Part shown: positions 35,645-45,202 of the stretch, in pieces
Layout: every line of letters starts with the position of its first letter
Numbering within the stretch: position 1 is the first letter of the stretch
Assembly: GCF_008691045.1 (NCBI RefSeq)
Contig: NZ_VMSO01000002.1
Coordinates: 62,001-126,000, forward strand
Source: Mediterraneibacter catenae
GTDB taxonomy: Bacteria > Bacillota > Clostridia > Lachnospirales > Lachnospiraceae
Length of the DNA: 64,000 bases
Direction of reading: 5' to 3'
Translations under genes and position numbers: made by a program
The notes under the pieces: model-generated
What the model saw: only the letters and a program-made list of their open reading frames with translations
Database searches by the model: none
What the model was told of the DNA's origin: nothing

Positions 35645-38004
35645 TGGAAAAAGGAACGGAGAAAATCGTTCGTGTTTCTGTCAGAAATCTTGTTGAGTTT
35701 ATATTAAGAGGCGGAGACATCGATAACAGGACTTCCGGGAGTATGGATAAAGAAGCAATGCTGATAGGAGGCCGTCTGCATCGGAAGATACAAAGAAGCA
35801 TGGGTTCGGATTATCATGCTGAGATAAGTCTGAAAACAGAAATTCCGCGTGATGGATTCAGGATCCAGGTGGAAGGCCGTGCAGACGGCATTATCATTCA
35901 TGAAGAAACCGGGGAGACAGAAGTTACAGTTGATGAAATCAAAGGTGTGCTTCGTGATCTGGAACATATAACCGAGCCGGTGAAGGTGCACCTCGCACAG
36001 GCAAAATGTTACGCATATATCTATGCCGGACAGAAAGGGCTGGAGAATATAGGTGTCCAACTGACATACTGTCATCTTGACACGGAGGAGATTAAAAGAT
36101 TTGAAGAAAAGTTTACCATAGATGAATTAAAAGAATGGTTTGATAATCTGATCCGTCAGTATGAAAAGTGGGCAAGATTTCAGATAGAATGGGAGAAAAC
36201 AAGAAATGCTTCCATAAAGAAAGTAGAATTCCCATTTTCTTACCGCCCGGGACAGCGTGATGTGGCCGCGGCAGTTTACCGAACGATTTTGAGAAGAAAA
36301 AAACTTTTTATACAGGCGCCGACAGGCGTGGGAAAAACTATATCCACTGTATTCCCGGCAGTAAAAGCCGTTGGGGAGAGATTAGGGGATAAGATATTTT
36401 ATCTGACAGCGAAGACGATCACGCGTACTGTGGCAGAGCAGGCATTTCGGACGATGAAAGATCAGGGACTCAGTATGAAGGTCATCACGCTCACGGCCAA
36501 AGAAAAGATATGTTTTTGTGAAGAAACTTTATGCAATCCGGAATCGTGCCCTTATGCAAAAGGGCACTTTGATCGCGTAAATGATGCAGTTTATGATATG
36601 CTTATCAGTGGAAATGAAATGAACCGGTCGGCGATAGAGAGACAAGCTGAGAAGTTTAGGGTATGTCCGTTTGAGCTTTCTCTTGATATTTCCACCTGGG
36701 TTGATGCAGTGATCTGTGACTACAATTATGTGTTTGATCCGAATGCACATCTCAAACGATTCTTTTCAGAGGGAAGCAGTGGGAATTATATTTTCCTGAT
36801 CGATGAGGCACATAATCTGGTAGAACGCGGAAGAGAGATGTACAGTGCAGTATTATACAAAGAAGATCTTCTGGAACTGAAACGGCAGGTAAAGAATCTG
36901 GACGCCAGACTGGCGCGGCGGCTCGGCGATGTCAATAAACTGTTCCTGGAACTCAAGCGTGAGTGCGAGGATTATCAGATTCTGAACAGTGTTTCGCATA
37001 TAGCCCTGAAGCTGATGAACCTGCTGACGGAGATGGAGAGATTTCTGGAAGAACCGAGTGGGGACGAGATACGGGAGAGTGTGCTGAATCTGTATTTCCA
37101 GGTGCGTTCATTTGTCAGTATACATGATATTCTGGATGAAAATTATGTGATCTACAGTGAACTGGAGGATGATGGAAGATTTAAGCTGAAGCTCTTCTGT
37201 GTGAATCCTGCGGCAAATCTGCAGAATTACCTTGAATTTGGAAGTGGTACGGTATTTTTCTCGGCAACACTACTGCCGATCCACTATTATAAGAGCCTGC
37301 TCTCTGTTGAGAAAGATGACTATGCAATCTATGCAGAATCCCCTTTCCCGAGAGAAAATATGCTGCTGCTGCAGGCCAGGGATGTCAGCACACGCTATAC
37401 GATGAGGAGCGAAAGCATGTATCGCAGATATGCCGATTATATCGGCAGAATGGCAGAATGCAAAAAGGGAAATTATATGGCCTTCTTTCCGTCTTACCGT
37501 TTTATGGAAGAGGTATACGATCAGTTCGTGCACAAAGCAGAAGGAATCGATGTACTGCTCCAGGCTCAAAATATGGACGAACGGGAAAGAGAAGAGTTTC
37601 TTGAAGAATTTGATCGGGAGAGAGAAAACAGTCTTGTAGGATTTTGCGTGATGGGCGGCGTGTTTTCCGAGGGAATCGATCTTACAGCTGACCGGCTGAT
37701 CGGAGCTGTCATTGTGGGAACGGGCCTTCCGCAGGTGTGTAATGACCGTGAAATTGTAAAAGGTTATTTCGATTCGAGAGGAATGAGAGGGTTCGACTAT
37801 GCATATCTGTATCCGGGAATCAACAAAGTACTGCAGTCTGCGGGGAGAGTGATCCGGACAGAGACAGACCGGGGTGTCGTACTCCTTCTTGATGACAGAT
37901 TCTCCCGGCGGCAGTACAGGGACAGCTTCCCGCGAGAATGGGAAAACTGTCAGATCTGTAGTGCAGCCACGCTGAGTGATTATATGGAATCTTTTTGGAA
38001 ATAA
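35644..38004 (+). CDS. PD-(D/E)XK nuclease fused to an XPD/DinG-type helicase
   Basis: A 786-residue two-part protein. Residues 1-180 look like a RecB/Cas4-type nuclease: His46 in GRLHRKIQ, Asp81 in GRAD, Glu98-x-Lys100 in DEIK, and Gln119-x3-Tyr123. From about 200 comes a superfamily 2 helicase: APTGVGKT at 225-232, a cysteine cluster (290, 292, 297, 302, 341) fitting an Fe-S domain, DEAH at 387-390, and a C-terminal motif ending SAGRVIRT. Start is GTG 35644. It is third in the SOS-type operon and overlaps the convergent lysR by 25 bp. It probably cuts or unwinds damaged DNA. Confidence 0.9.
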   Translation: MEKGTEKIVRVSVRNLVEFILRGGDIDNRTSGSMDKEAMLIGGRLHRKIQRSMGSDYHAEISLKTEIPRDGFRIQVEGRADGIIIHEETGETEVTVDEIKGVLRDLEHITEPVKVHLAQAKCYAYIYAGQKGLENIGVQLTYCHLDTEEIKRFEEKFTIDELKEWFDNLIRQYEKWARFQIEWEKTRNASIKKVEFPFSYRPGQRDVAAAVYRTILRRKKLFIQAPTGVGKTISTVFPAVKAVGERLGDKIFYLTAKTITRTVAEQAFRTMKDQGLSMKVITLTAKEKICFCEETLCNPESCPYAKGHFDRVNDAVYDMLISGNEMNRSAIERQAEKFRVCPFELSLDISTWVDAVICDYNYVFDPNAHLKRFFSEGSSGNYIFLIDEAHNLVERGREMYSAVLYKEDLLELKRQVKNLDARLARRLGDVNKLFLELKRECEDYQILNSVSHIALKLMNLLTEMERFLEEPSGDEIRESVLNLYFQVRSFVSIHDILDENYVIYSELEDDGRFKLKLFCVNPAANLQNYLEFGSGTVFFSATLLPIHYYKSLLSVEKDDYAIYAESPFPRENMLLLQARDVSTRYTMRSESMYRRYADYIGRMAECKKGNYMAFFPSYRFMEEVYDQFVHKAEGIDVLLQAQNMDEREREEFLEEFDRERENSLVGFCVMGGVFSEGIDLTADRLIGAVIVGTGLPQVCNDREIVKGYFDSRGMRGFDYAYLYPGINKVLQSAGRVIRTETDRGVVLLLDDRFSRRQYRDSFPREWENCQICSAATLSDYMESFWK

Positions 38005-38870
38005 CTCAGAAATTCCATTGAAGCTCTTGAGAGAGGAAGCTGATCATTATAAGCGACGGCCAGCTCACGGTACGGAAGCTCTTCTTTTGTCTTCAGCAGA
38101 AACAGGTCGTCAGACTGGCTGGTGATACAGTAGTCCGGAACGAACGCGATACCAAGGCCTATGCGGGCCAGATCGATCAGAAGATCGTTGCTCGTCAGTT
38201 CGATTTCCGGTACAAGATCGAGCTGATGCTGCTGAAAGACCTGATGGAGGAATTCGTTTGTCGTACTGTTTTTATCCAGCATCAGGATTGGGTAGTGAAG
38301 AAGCTCGGAAAAAGATACTGTCCGGTCTTTTAATTCCAGGAATGGACTGCCGGCAATGAACACATCGCGGAATTTTTTGATACGCAGAACAGAGGCGGCG
38401 GTTCCTAGGTGGTTGTTCGGATAGTTCACCACGATCAGATCAACCTGACCGTTCCTCAGAAGTTCCGCACATTTCATTGAAGTCTGGTTGATTACTTTGA
38501 TGTGTGCTCCCGGAAAGGCTTTATGAAAACGTTCCAAATATGGGATCAGAAAATAACGGCAGATCGTGTCACTGGCGCCGATGCGGATCTGACCGCCGGT
38601 GGAGGCTGCGTCAATAAGCTGCGCCTCGCCCTTCTGAATCAGATTCATGGCAGGTTCGATATGCCTCATGAGAATTTCACCCTCCGGGGTGAGCTGCACT
38701 TTTTTTGTGCTTCTTATGAACAGCGTCTGATCCAGCTTCCGCTCCAGTGTCTTGATGGACTGGCTCACAGCCGATTGTGAGATGAAAAGCTGTTTGGAGG
38801 CCTCAGAAAAGTTCAGAGTTGACGCCACATGGTAAAATACTTTATACAGTTCATAATTGATATCGATCAT
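37980..38870 (-). CDS. LysR-family transcriptional regulator
   Basis: A 296-residue LTTR. The winged helix is at about 1-60 (NFSEASKQLFISQSAVSQSI), and the effector-binding domain starts near 90 (IRIGASDTICRYFLIPYL). AGGAGG precedes the ATG. It is divergent from the TIGR01906 membrane protein gene, a possible target; the effector is unknown. Its 3' end overlaps the helicase gene by 25 bp on the opposite strand. Confidence 0.9.
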   Translation of the reverse strand: MIDINYELYKVFYHVASTLNFSEASKQLFISQSAVSQSIKTLERKLDQTLFIRSTKKVQLTPEGEILMRHIEPAMNLIQKGEAQLIDAASTGGQIRIGASDTICRYFLIPYLERFHKAFPGAHIKVINQTSMKCAELLRNGQVDLIVVNYPNNHLGTAASVLRIKKFRDVFIAGSPFLELKDRTVSFSELLHYPILMLDKNSTTNEFLHQVFQQHQLDLVPEIELTSNDLLIDLARIGLGIAFVPDYCITSQSDDLFLLKTKEELPYRELAVAYNDQLPLSRASMEFLSYFQKDSI

Positions 38871-38955
38871 TATAAGACCTCCTAATAAATATTGATTCTA
38901 TTATAAGCTATATGAAAAAGAATTACAACAATACTGTGGAAAGGATTAAGACAAT

Positions 38956-39651
38956 ATGAAAAAATTACAATGGTGTGCCGGCATAATCTTAGGTTTTTCG
39001 ATCATTGCAGCACTGCTTATCACAAGTTTTGAAATTGCTATGTATTCCGATTTCAGCGTTTATCAAGAAGAATATGAGAAGTATGATGTACTGTCCGATC
39101 TGGATATGACCATGGATGATGTTATGTATGTGACTCATGAAATGATGGATTATCTTCGGGGAAACGGAGATACTCTTTCGGTGATCACAACAGTTGAGGG
39201 TCGGGAACAGGATTTTTTTAATGAGCAGGACAGGTTTCATATGGCAGAAGTCCGTGACTTGTTTATAGGCGGTCTGAATATCCGGCTGGGTGCCTGCGCT
39301 GCTGTGGTCCTCTGTATAGTATTCCTCCTTATCAGCCGGGCGGATATCAAAAAGATTATTCCGCGGTCTTACTGGATCGCCCTGGGCATTACGGGGATCG
39401 CTGTTGCTCTGATCGGTATTGCGGCAGTAGTTGACTTCAATGCGGTGTTCGTACAGTTTCACCATATCTTTTTTGATAATGATCTCTGGATCTTTGATCC
39501 GGCGGAAGACTATATGATCCGGATGCTTACGGAGGGGCTGTTTTATGATATGGTCATGAGGATTGGGGCGATTTTTGTGGGAGGTCTTGCTGTGGTTCTT
39601 GTACTGAGTTTTATCCCTCAAATCATGAAGCAGAGAAAGAAATTAGCATGA
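38956..39651 (+). CDS. TIGR01906 family membrane protein
   Basis: A 231-residue integral membrane protein with hydrophobic spans at about 7-28, 110-128, 140-162 and 203-224. A long outer loop follows the first span, with the family-like segment VTHEMMDYLRGNGDTL. Function is unknown. AAAGGA precedes the ATG. It is divergent from a LysR gene across an 85-bp gap. Confidence 0.82.
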   Translation: MKKLQWCAGIILGFSIIAALLITSFEIAMYSDFSVYQEEYEKYDVLSDLDMTMDDVMYVTHEMMDYLRGNGDTLSVITTVEGREQDFFNEQDRFHMAEVRDLFIGGLNIRLGACAAVVLCIVFLLISRADIKKIIPRSYWIALGITGIAVALIGIAAVVDFNAVFVQFHHIFFDNDLWIFDPAEDYMIRMLTEGLFYDMVMRIGAIFVGGLAVVLVLSFIPQIMKQRKKLA

Positions 39652-39766
39652 CTTATAACTAATTTAAGTTATATTAATTGTACTAATGAAGTTAAGTGTG
39701 GTACGATACTAACAGATATTATTTTGGGTGCACGAGGCACGAATAATCATGCAAAGGAGATTTTAT

Positions 39767-42700
39767 ATGGGCAGTGTAAGACGTGTATTTGTTGAGAAGA
39801 AAGCGGATTATGCCGTTGCGGCGAAAGAGCTTCGCCACGAGATCAGACGGTATCTCGGTATCATGGATGTGACAGGAGTGAGAGTTCTTATCCGGTATGA
39901 TGTGGAGAATATTTCTGATGATACATTTGAAAAGGCGTGCAGCGGAGTATTTGCAGAGCCGCCGGTAGATATTCTTTACCGGGAAGAATATCCGGTATCC
40001 GAAGGTGACCGCAGTTTCTCGGTTGAATTCCTTCCGGGTCAGTTTGACCAGAGGGCGGATTCTGCGGAGCAGTGTATCCGTTTTATCAAGGAGGATGAGA
40101 GTCCGGTTATTCGTACTGCAACAACTTACGTGATAGAGGGAGACATCTCTGACAACGAATTCGAGGCGATCAGGAACCACTGCATCAATCCGGTTGATTC
40201 CAGAGAGGCCGCAGATGAGAAGCCTGAGACACTTGTCACGACATTCGACGAACCGGCTGATATCCTTGTCTTTGGTGGCTTTAGTGAGATGCAGGAGGAT
40301 GAATTAAAGAAACTGTATGATTCGCTTGGTCTTGCTATGACATTTAAAGATTTTCAGCATATACAGAGATATTATAGAGGGGAAGAACACAGGAATCCTA
40401 CGATGACAGAGATTCGTGTTCTTGATACTTACTGGTCCGACCACTGCCGTCACACAACATTCTCTACAGAGTTAAAGGATGTGCAGTTTGATGACGGATA
40501 TTACAGAAAGCCGATCGAAGATACGTATCGGGAATATCTGAAGGACCACAGTGAGATATTTGCGGGCAGAGAGGACAAGTTTGTCTGCCTGATGGATCTT
40601 GCACTCATGGCTATGAGAAGACTGAAGAGAGAAGGGAAACTGGACGATCAGGAAGAGTCCGATGAGATCAATGCCTGCAGTATTGTCGTACCGATCAAAG
40701 TGGACGGTGTAGAAGAGGAATGGCTGATCAATTTTAAAAATGAGACACATAATCATCCTACAGAGATTGAGCCGTTCGGCGGCGCTGCTACCTGTCTGGG
40801 AGGAGCTATCCGTGATCCGCTCTCTGGGAGAACATATGTCTATCAGGCAATGCGTGTGACGGGCGCTGCAGATCCGACAGTATCTGTGAAAGACACTCTG
40901 AAAGGCAAGCTGCCTCAGAAGAAACTTGTCCGAGAAGCTGCGCATGGCTACAGCTCTTATGGAAATCAGATCGGTCTTGCAACCGGTCTTGTAAAAGAAA
41001 TCTATCACCCGGATTATGTGGCAAAACGTATGGAGATCGGAGCTGTTCTGGGTGCCGCACCGAGGCGTGCTGTTATCCGTGAGAATTCGGATCCGGGAGA
41101 TATTATAATTCTGCTTGGCGGCCGTACAGGACGAGACGGATGTGGAGGAGCAACAGGTTCCTCAAAAGTTCACACAGAAGAATCCATCGAAACCTGCGGT
41201 GCAGAAGTACAGAAAGGTAATCCGCCTACAGAACGTAAGATCCAGAGACTGTTCCGCCGTGAAGAAGTCAGCCGCCTGATCAAGAAATGTAATGATTTCG
41301 GGGCTGGCGGAGTATCGGTTGCAATTGGAGAACTTGCAGACGGCCTCAGAGTAGAACTTGATAAAGTTCCGAAGAAGTATGCCGGTCTTGATGGAACAGA
41401 GATCGCAATCTCAGAGTCACAGGAGCGTATGGCGGTCGTTGTTGACCCGAAAGACGTAGATGAATTCATGTCATATGCAAAAGAAGAGAACCTCGAGGCG
41501 ACAAAAGTTGCAGTTGTTACAGAGGAGCCGAGACTGGTTCTGATCTGGAGAGGAAAGGAGATCGTGAATCTTTCCCGTGCTTTTCTTGACACAAACGGTG
41601 CACATCAGGAGACGGATGTGGAAGTAGAGATGCCGGAGCGTGAGAACAGCCTCTTTAAGAAAAACGAGATCGGCGATGTGAGAGAAGCATGGCTGAACAC
41701 TTTGAGCGACCTTAATGTATGCTCACAGAAAGGCCTTGTGGAGATGTTTGACGGATCTATCGGCGCCGGGTCTGTGTTTATGCCGCATGGAGGGAAATAT
41801 CAGCTTACAGAGACACAGGCAATGGTAGCTAAAGTGCCGGTTCAGAATGGAAAGACGGACAGTGTGTCTATGATGAGTTACGGATTTGATCCGTATCTGT
41901 CAAGCTGGAGTCCGTATCACGGCGCAGTCTATGCAGTAACAGAATCTATTGCAAAGATTGTGGCTGCCGGCGGAGATTACAGAAAAATCCGCTTTACATT
42001 CCAGGAGTATTTCCGCCGTATGTCAGAGGATCCGAAGCGCTGGAGCCAGCCGTTTGCAGCGTTACTTGGAGCATATGCAGCCCAGATCGGTTTCGGCCTT
42101 CCGTCAATCGGAGGCAAGGACAGTATGTCCGGAACATTCCAGGATATCGATGTTCCGCCTACACTTGTATCATTTGCGGTCGATATGGCGCTTGACAAAG
42201 ATATCATTACTCCGGAGCTCAAAAAGGCAGGAAACAAGCTTGTATGGCTCAGAATAGAGAAAGACGAGTATGATCTTCCGGTTTATGGACAGATCATGGA
42301 TCAGTATGGAAAATTCGAGGAAGATATCAGAGCGGGAAGGATCGTATCCGCCTACGCGCTCGACCGACATGGCGTGATCGCGGCGGTTAGCAAGATGGCA
42401 TTCGGAAACCGCAAGGGTGTGAAGATTGAACATAATATGGATCCGCGCGATGTGTTTGCTCCTGCATTCGGTGATATTATCGCTGAGGTGGAAGACGGAC
42501 AGGTAGGAAATCTGCAGATCACATATACTGTGATCGGTGAAGTGACAGATGCTGACAGTTTTGAATACGGTAATGTTCGGATTGGCATTGATGAGGCGCT
42601 CGGTGCATGGACTGGAACGCTTGAAAAAGTGTTTGCCACAAAATCAGAAGAGAGTTCGGATAAGACAATCGAAGAAAAGCTGTTCAATACATCCGATATC

Positions 42701-43522
42701 CATATCTGCAGTCATAAGATCGGGCAGCCTACTGTGTTTATACCGGTATTCCCAGGGACAAACTGTGAATATGACAGTACAAGGGCGTTTGAGCGTGCAG
42801 GTGCAAAGGTAGTGACGAAAGTCTTCCGCAACCTGGATGCGGAAGATATAAGATCGTCTGTAGTTGAGTTTGAAAAAGCGATAGGACAAGCTCAGATGAT
42901 CATGTTCCCGGGCGGCTTCAGCGCTGGTGATGAACCGGACGGATCTGCGAAATTCTTTGCTACGGCATTCCAGAATGCAAAGATCAAAGAAGCTGTGGAG
43001 AAGCTGCTAAACGAGCGTGACGGTCTTGCGCTTGGTATTTGTAACGGTTTCCAGGCGCTTATCAAGCTTGGGCTTGTTCCGTACGGGAAGATCGTCGGAC
43101 AGAAAGAGGATTCGCCGACATTGACATACAATACGATCGGACGTCATATCTCTAAGATGGTATATACGAAAGTTGTGACAAACAAATCACCTTGGCTTAT
43201 GGGAACGGAACTCGGTGGAGTCTATACAAATCCGGCATCTCATGGAGAGGGGCGATTTGTGGCGGATGACGAGTGGATCAGGCGGTTGTTTGAGAACGGA
43301 CAGGTGGCGACACAGTACTGTGATCCGGAAGGGAATACTACTATGAATGAAGAGTGGAATGTTAATGGCTCCTACTCTGCAATAGAGGGAATTACAAGTC
43401 CTGACGGACGTGTGCTTGGTAAGATGGCACATTCTGAGCGGCGGGATTTGTCTGTTGCAATCAACATTTACGGAGAACAAGATATGAAGATATTCGAGTC
43501 CGGCGTAAAGTACTTTAAATAG
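39767..43522 (+). CDS. purL: Phosphoribosylformylglycinamidine synthase, single-chain form
   Basis: Fourth step of purine synthesis: FGAR plus glutamine and ATP give FGAM. The 1251-residue protein joins the synthetase (NETHNHPTEIEPFGGAATC region, about 325-345) to a C-terminal glutamine amidotransferase whose nucleophile is Cys1092 in GICNGFQAL. This is the large fused form, not the PurL/PurQ/PurS complex of Bacillus. ATG 39767 has AAAGGAG upstream; earlier in-frame starts are rejected. No other pur genes adjoin; purA is 13 kb away. Confidence 0.96.
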   Translation: MGSVRRVFVEKKADYAVAAKELRHEIRRYLGIMDVTGVRVLIRYDVENISDDTFEKACSGVFAEPPVDILYREEYPVSEGDRSFSVEFLPGQFDQRADSAEQCIRFIKEDESPVIRTATTYVIEGDISDNEFEAIRNHCINPVDSREAADEKPETLVTTFDEPADILVFGGFSEMQEDELKKLYDSLGLAMTFKDFQHIQRYYRGEEHRNPTMTEIRVLDTYWSDHCRHTTFSTELKDVQFDDGYYRKPIEDTYREYLKDHSEIFAGREDKFVCLMDLALMAMRRLKREGKLDDQEESDEINACSIVVPIKVDGVEEEWLINFKNETHNHPTEIEPFGGAATCLGGAIRDPLSGRTYVYQAMRVTGAADPTVSVKDTLKGKLPQKKLVREAAHGYSSYGNQIGLATGLVKEIYHPDYVAKRMEIGAVLGAAPRRAVIRENSDPGDIIILLGGRTGRDGCGGATGSSKVHTEESIETCGAEVQKGNPPTERKIQRLFRREEVSRLIKKCNDFGAGGVSVAIGELADGLRVELDKVPKKYAGLDGTEIAISESQERMAVVVDPKDVDEFMSYAKEENLEATKVAVVTEEPRLVLIWRGKEIVNLSRAFLDTNGAHQETDVEVEMPERENSLFKKNEIGDVREAWLNTLSDLNVCSQKGLVEMFDGSIGAGSVFMPHGGKYQLTETQAMVAKVPVQNGKTDSVSMMSYGFDPYLSSWSPYHGAVYAVTESIAKIVAAGGDYRKIRFTFQEYFRRMSEDPKRWSQPFAALLGAYAAQIGFGLPSIGGKDSMSGTFQDIDVPPTLVSFAVDMALDKDIITPELKKAGNKLVWLRIEKDEYDLPVYGQIMDQYGKFEEDIRAGRIVSAYALDRHGVIAAVSKMAFGNRKGVKIEHNMDPRDVFAPAFGDIIAEVEDGQVGNLQITYTVIGEVTDADSFEYGNVRIGIDEALGAWTGTLEKVFATKSEESSDKTIEEKLFNTSDIHICSHKIGQPTVFIPVFPGTNCEYDSTRAFERAGAKVVTKVFRNLDAEDIRSSVVEFEKAIGQAQMIMFPGGFSAGDEPDGSAKFFATAFQNAKIKEAVEKLLNERDGLALGICNGFQALIKLGLVPYGKIVGQKEDSPTLTYNTIGRHISKMVYTKVVTNKSPWLMGTELGGVYTNPASHGEGRFVADDEWIRRLFENGQVATQYCDPEGNTTMNEEWNVNGSYSAIEGITSPDGRVLGKMAHSERRDLSVAINIYGEQDMKIFESGVKYFK

Positions 43523-43570
43523 CATAAAAAATCCAAACAAAAAATCTTTTAAAATTAATTAAAAAAAGTG

Positions 43571-43600
43571 TTGACATTTGTTGGATGATGATAGTATAAT
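43571..43600 (+). promoter_or_regulatory. Promoter of the tRNA-Val/tRNA-Met operon
   Basis: Perfect TTGACA (43571-43576), 18 bp, perfect TATAAT (43595-43600), 45 bp before the first tRNA. Confidence 0.9.
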
Positions 43601-43645
43601 AGCAAAGCGGGTTGCGGAAAGGAACTCCGAAGCCCGCAAGAATAT

Positions 43646-43718
43646 GGGGTCTTAGCTCAGCTGGGAGAGCATCTGCCTTACAAGCAGAGGGTCATAGGTT
43701 CGAGCCCTATAGGCCCCA
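43646..43718 (+). tRNA. tRNA-Val (anticodon UAC)
   Basis: A complete 73-nt cloverleaf. Acceptor GGGGTCT/AGGCCCC, D-arm GCTC...GAGC, anticodon stem TCTGC/GCAGA with loop CTTACAA, T-arm ATAGG/CCTAT, discriminator A. CCA is not encoded. Confidence 0.96.
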
Positions 43719-43734
43719 TATACAACCTGAATAT

Positions 43735-43808
43735 GGCGGAATAGCTCAGTTGGCTAGAGCACACGGTTCATACCCGTGGTGTCGCTGGTTCAAATCCAGT
43801 TTCCGCTA
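43735..43808 (+). tRNA. tRNA-Met (anticodon CAU, elongator-like)
   Basis: A 74-nt cloverleaf with acceptor GGCGGAA/TTCCGCT, anticodon loop TTCATAC between CACGG and CCGTG, T-arm GCTGG/CCAGT, discriminator A. The normal acceptor end argues against initiator tRNA. A CAU anticodon could also be the lysidine-modified Ile form, but the sequence resembles clostridial elongator Met. It lies 16 bp after tRNA-Val. Confidence 0.92.
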
Positions 43809-43814
43809 CTCGGA

Positions 43815-43840
43815 GGATCTGCTGATGCAGGTCCTTTTTT
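43815..43840 (+). terminator. Terminator of the tRNA operon
   Basis: GGATCTGC/GCAGGTCC stem with loop TGAT, followed by TTTTTT. Confidence 0.85.
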
Positions 43841-43907
43841 CTTACTGTGGATTAATCCTGCAAGTTATGCTAGAATAATGCACAGAATAACTACGGAGGA
43901 TAAAGAG

Positions 43908-44609
43908 ATGAACAAAAAAGCAGGATATGCGTTTCGTATCGTACTCGGAGGATATCTGGCATATTTGGGAATAAGGCTTCTGCTCCAGATGGTAAAAGAG
44001 AAGCCGAGCAATATGATACTTATGTGTGTAGTAGGGGCGATCTTTTTGATTATTGGCGGCGGATATGCAATCTACTGCATGAAAAAAGTATGGGATATCA
44101 TAAAAGAGGAAAAGGGCTGGGGTGTTTCTGAAGAACAGAGCGAGAATAAAACGAAGGCTTCGACAGATTCCGCCAAAATAAGGCAGGTGAATATGCAGGC
44201 TACCCAGATAAAGGAAACGATAAGTGGAAGCGAAACAGCTAAAAAGACAGAGGAACAGCAATCTTTCAAAGTTGAAGAGCAGCGAAGGGCAGAGCCGGAT
44301 GAACAAGAACAGGACAAACAAGAACCGGATAAACAAGAACCGGGGGGAGTAGAACAAATTATAGACGAACAGCTAACGAAAGCTGATGTAAAGCAAAAGG
44401 AGCAGGCGGGGGCTGAAGTGGCAGTCGATAAAGAGGAACAGGGCAATGAGCAGCCGGAGAAAGAAGAAAAGAATACGAATGAGGACAAGTCTGTAGTATT
44501 CGCGGGTGATGACCGAGTAATAAGAATTGAAAAAGAAAGCGGAGACGACAACGGGCAAAACAATCAGGAACCGGCTGAAGAAATTGAAAATGATTATGAG
44601 GAGAGATAA
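43908..44609 (+). CDS. Membrane protein with long charged tail
   Basis: A 233-residue protein with two N-terminal membrane spans (about 7-27 and 38-58). A long cytoplasmic-type tail rich in Glu, Gln, Lys and Asp follows, with low-complexity repeats ([17 protein letters not shown]). No family recognised. ATG 43908 has ACGGAGGA upstream. It lies 2 bp before ispF and is likely co-transcribed. The tail is probably disordered. Confidence 0.8.
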   Translation: MNKKAGYAFRIVLGGYLAYLGIRLLLQMVKEKPSNMILMCVVGAIFLIIGGGYAIYCMKKVWDIIKEEKGWGVSEEQSENKTKASTDSAKIRQVNMQATQIKETISGSETAKKTEEQQSFKVEEQRRAEPDEQEQDKQEPDKQEPGGVEQIIDEQLTKADVKQKEQAGAEVAVDKEEQGNEQPEKEEKNTNEDKSVVFAGDDRVIRIEKESGDDNGQNNQEPAEEIENDYEER

Positions 44610-44611
44610 AA

Positions 44612-45151
44612 ATGCGTGTGGGTATGGGCTATGATGTGCACCGGCTTACGACCGGAAGAAAACTGATAATGGGCGGTGTTGAGATTCCGTATGAGAAAGG
44701 CCTGCTGGGTCATTCCGATGCCGATGTACTGTTGCATGCGATAATGGATGCGCTTCTTGGGGCAGCTGCCCTGGGGGACATCGGGAAGCATTTTCCCGAT
44801 ACGGATCCGGAATATGAAGGAATATCTAGCTTAAAACTCCTGGAACATGTAGGACGGCTGTTGGATGAGTCGGGATATGTGATTGAGAATATCGATGCAA
44901 CGATCATAGCACAGCGGCCGAAGATGCGTCCCCATATTGATCAGATGCGTGAAAATATCGCCGCTGCGCTTAAGATTGAGACGGATCAGGTAAATGTGAA
45001 GGCAACGACAGAAGAAGGACTTGGATTTACGGGAAGTGGCGAAGGGATTTCTTCCCATGCAATCTGTGCAGTTGAAAAATTTACTAATTATTCCAGTACA
45101 GATTTGGCATCGATGCCGGAAGTATGCGGTGGATGCTGTGCAAACAGATAG
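44612..45151 (+). CDS. ispF: 2-C-methyl-D-erythritol 2,4-cyclodiphosphate synthase
   Basis: MEP-pathway enzyme that cyclises CDP-ME-2-phosphate. Metal ligands Asp8 and His10 are in [27 protein letters not shown] and [16 protein letters not shown] are also family motifs. It is 179 residues, about 20 longer than usual, because of a C-terminal tail with a GGCCANR end. GAGGAG precedes the ATG. Confidence 0.96.
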   Translation: MRVGMGYDVHRLTTGRKLIMGGVEIPYEKGLLGHSDADVLLHAIMDALLGAAALGDIGKHFPDTDPEYEGISSLKLLEHVGRLLDESGYVIENIDATIIAQRPKMRPHIDQMRENIAAALKIETDQVNVKATTEEGLGFTGSGEGISSHAICAVEKFTNYSSTDLASMPEVCGGCCANR

Positions 45152-45202
45152 GATTGTTACAGCGTCGATGCAGAGTAGACAGTAATAAGAGGAGACAGCA
45201 AG

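Noticed and set aside
39652-39766. PurR box or purine riboswitch before purL
   Set aside because: CACGAATAAT is only a partial PurBox match without a paired second half, and the 115-bp gap has no purine aptamer.
43908-44609. Reading the charged-tail protein from a GTG at 43776
   Set aside because: That start lies inside tRNA-Met and would cross the tRNA terminator; ATG 43908 has a strong ribosome binding site.
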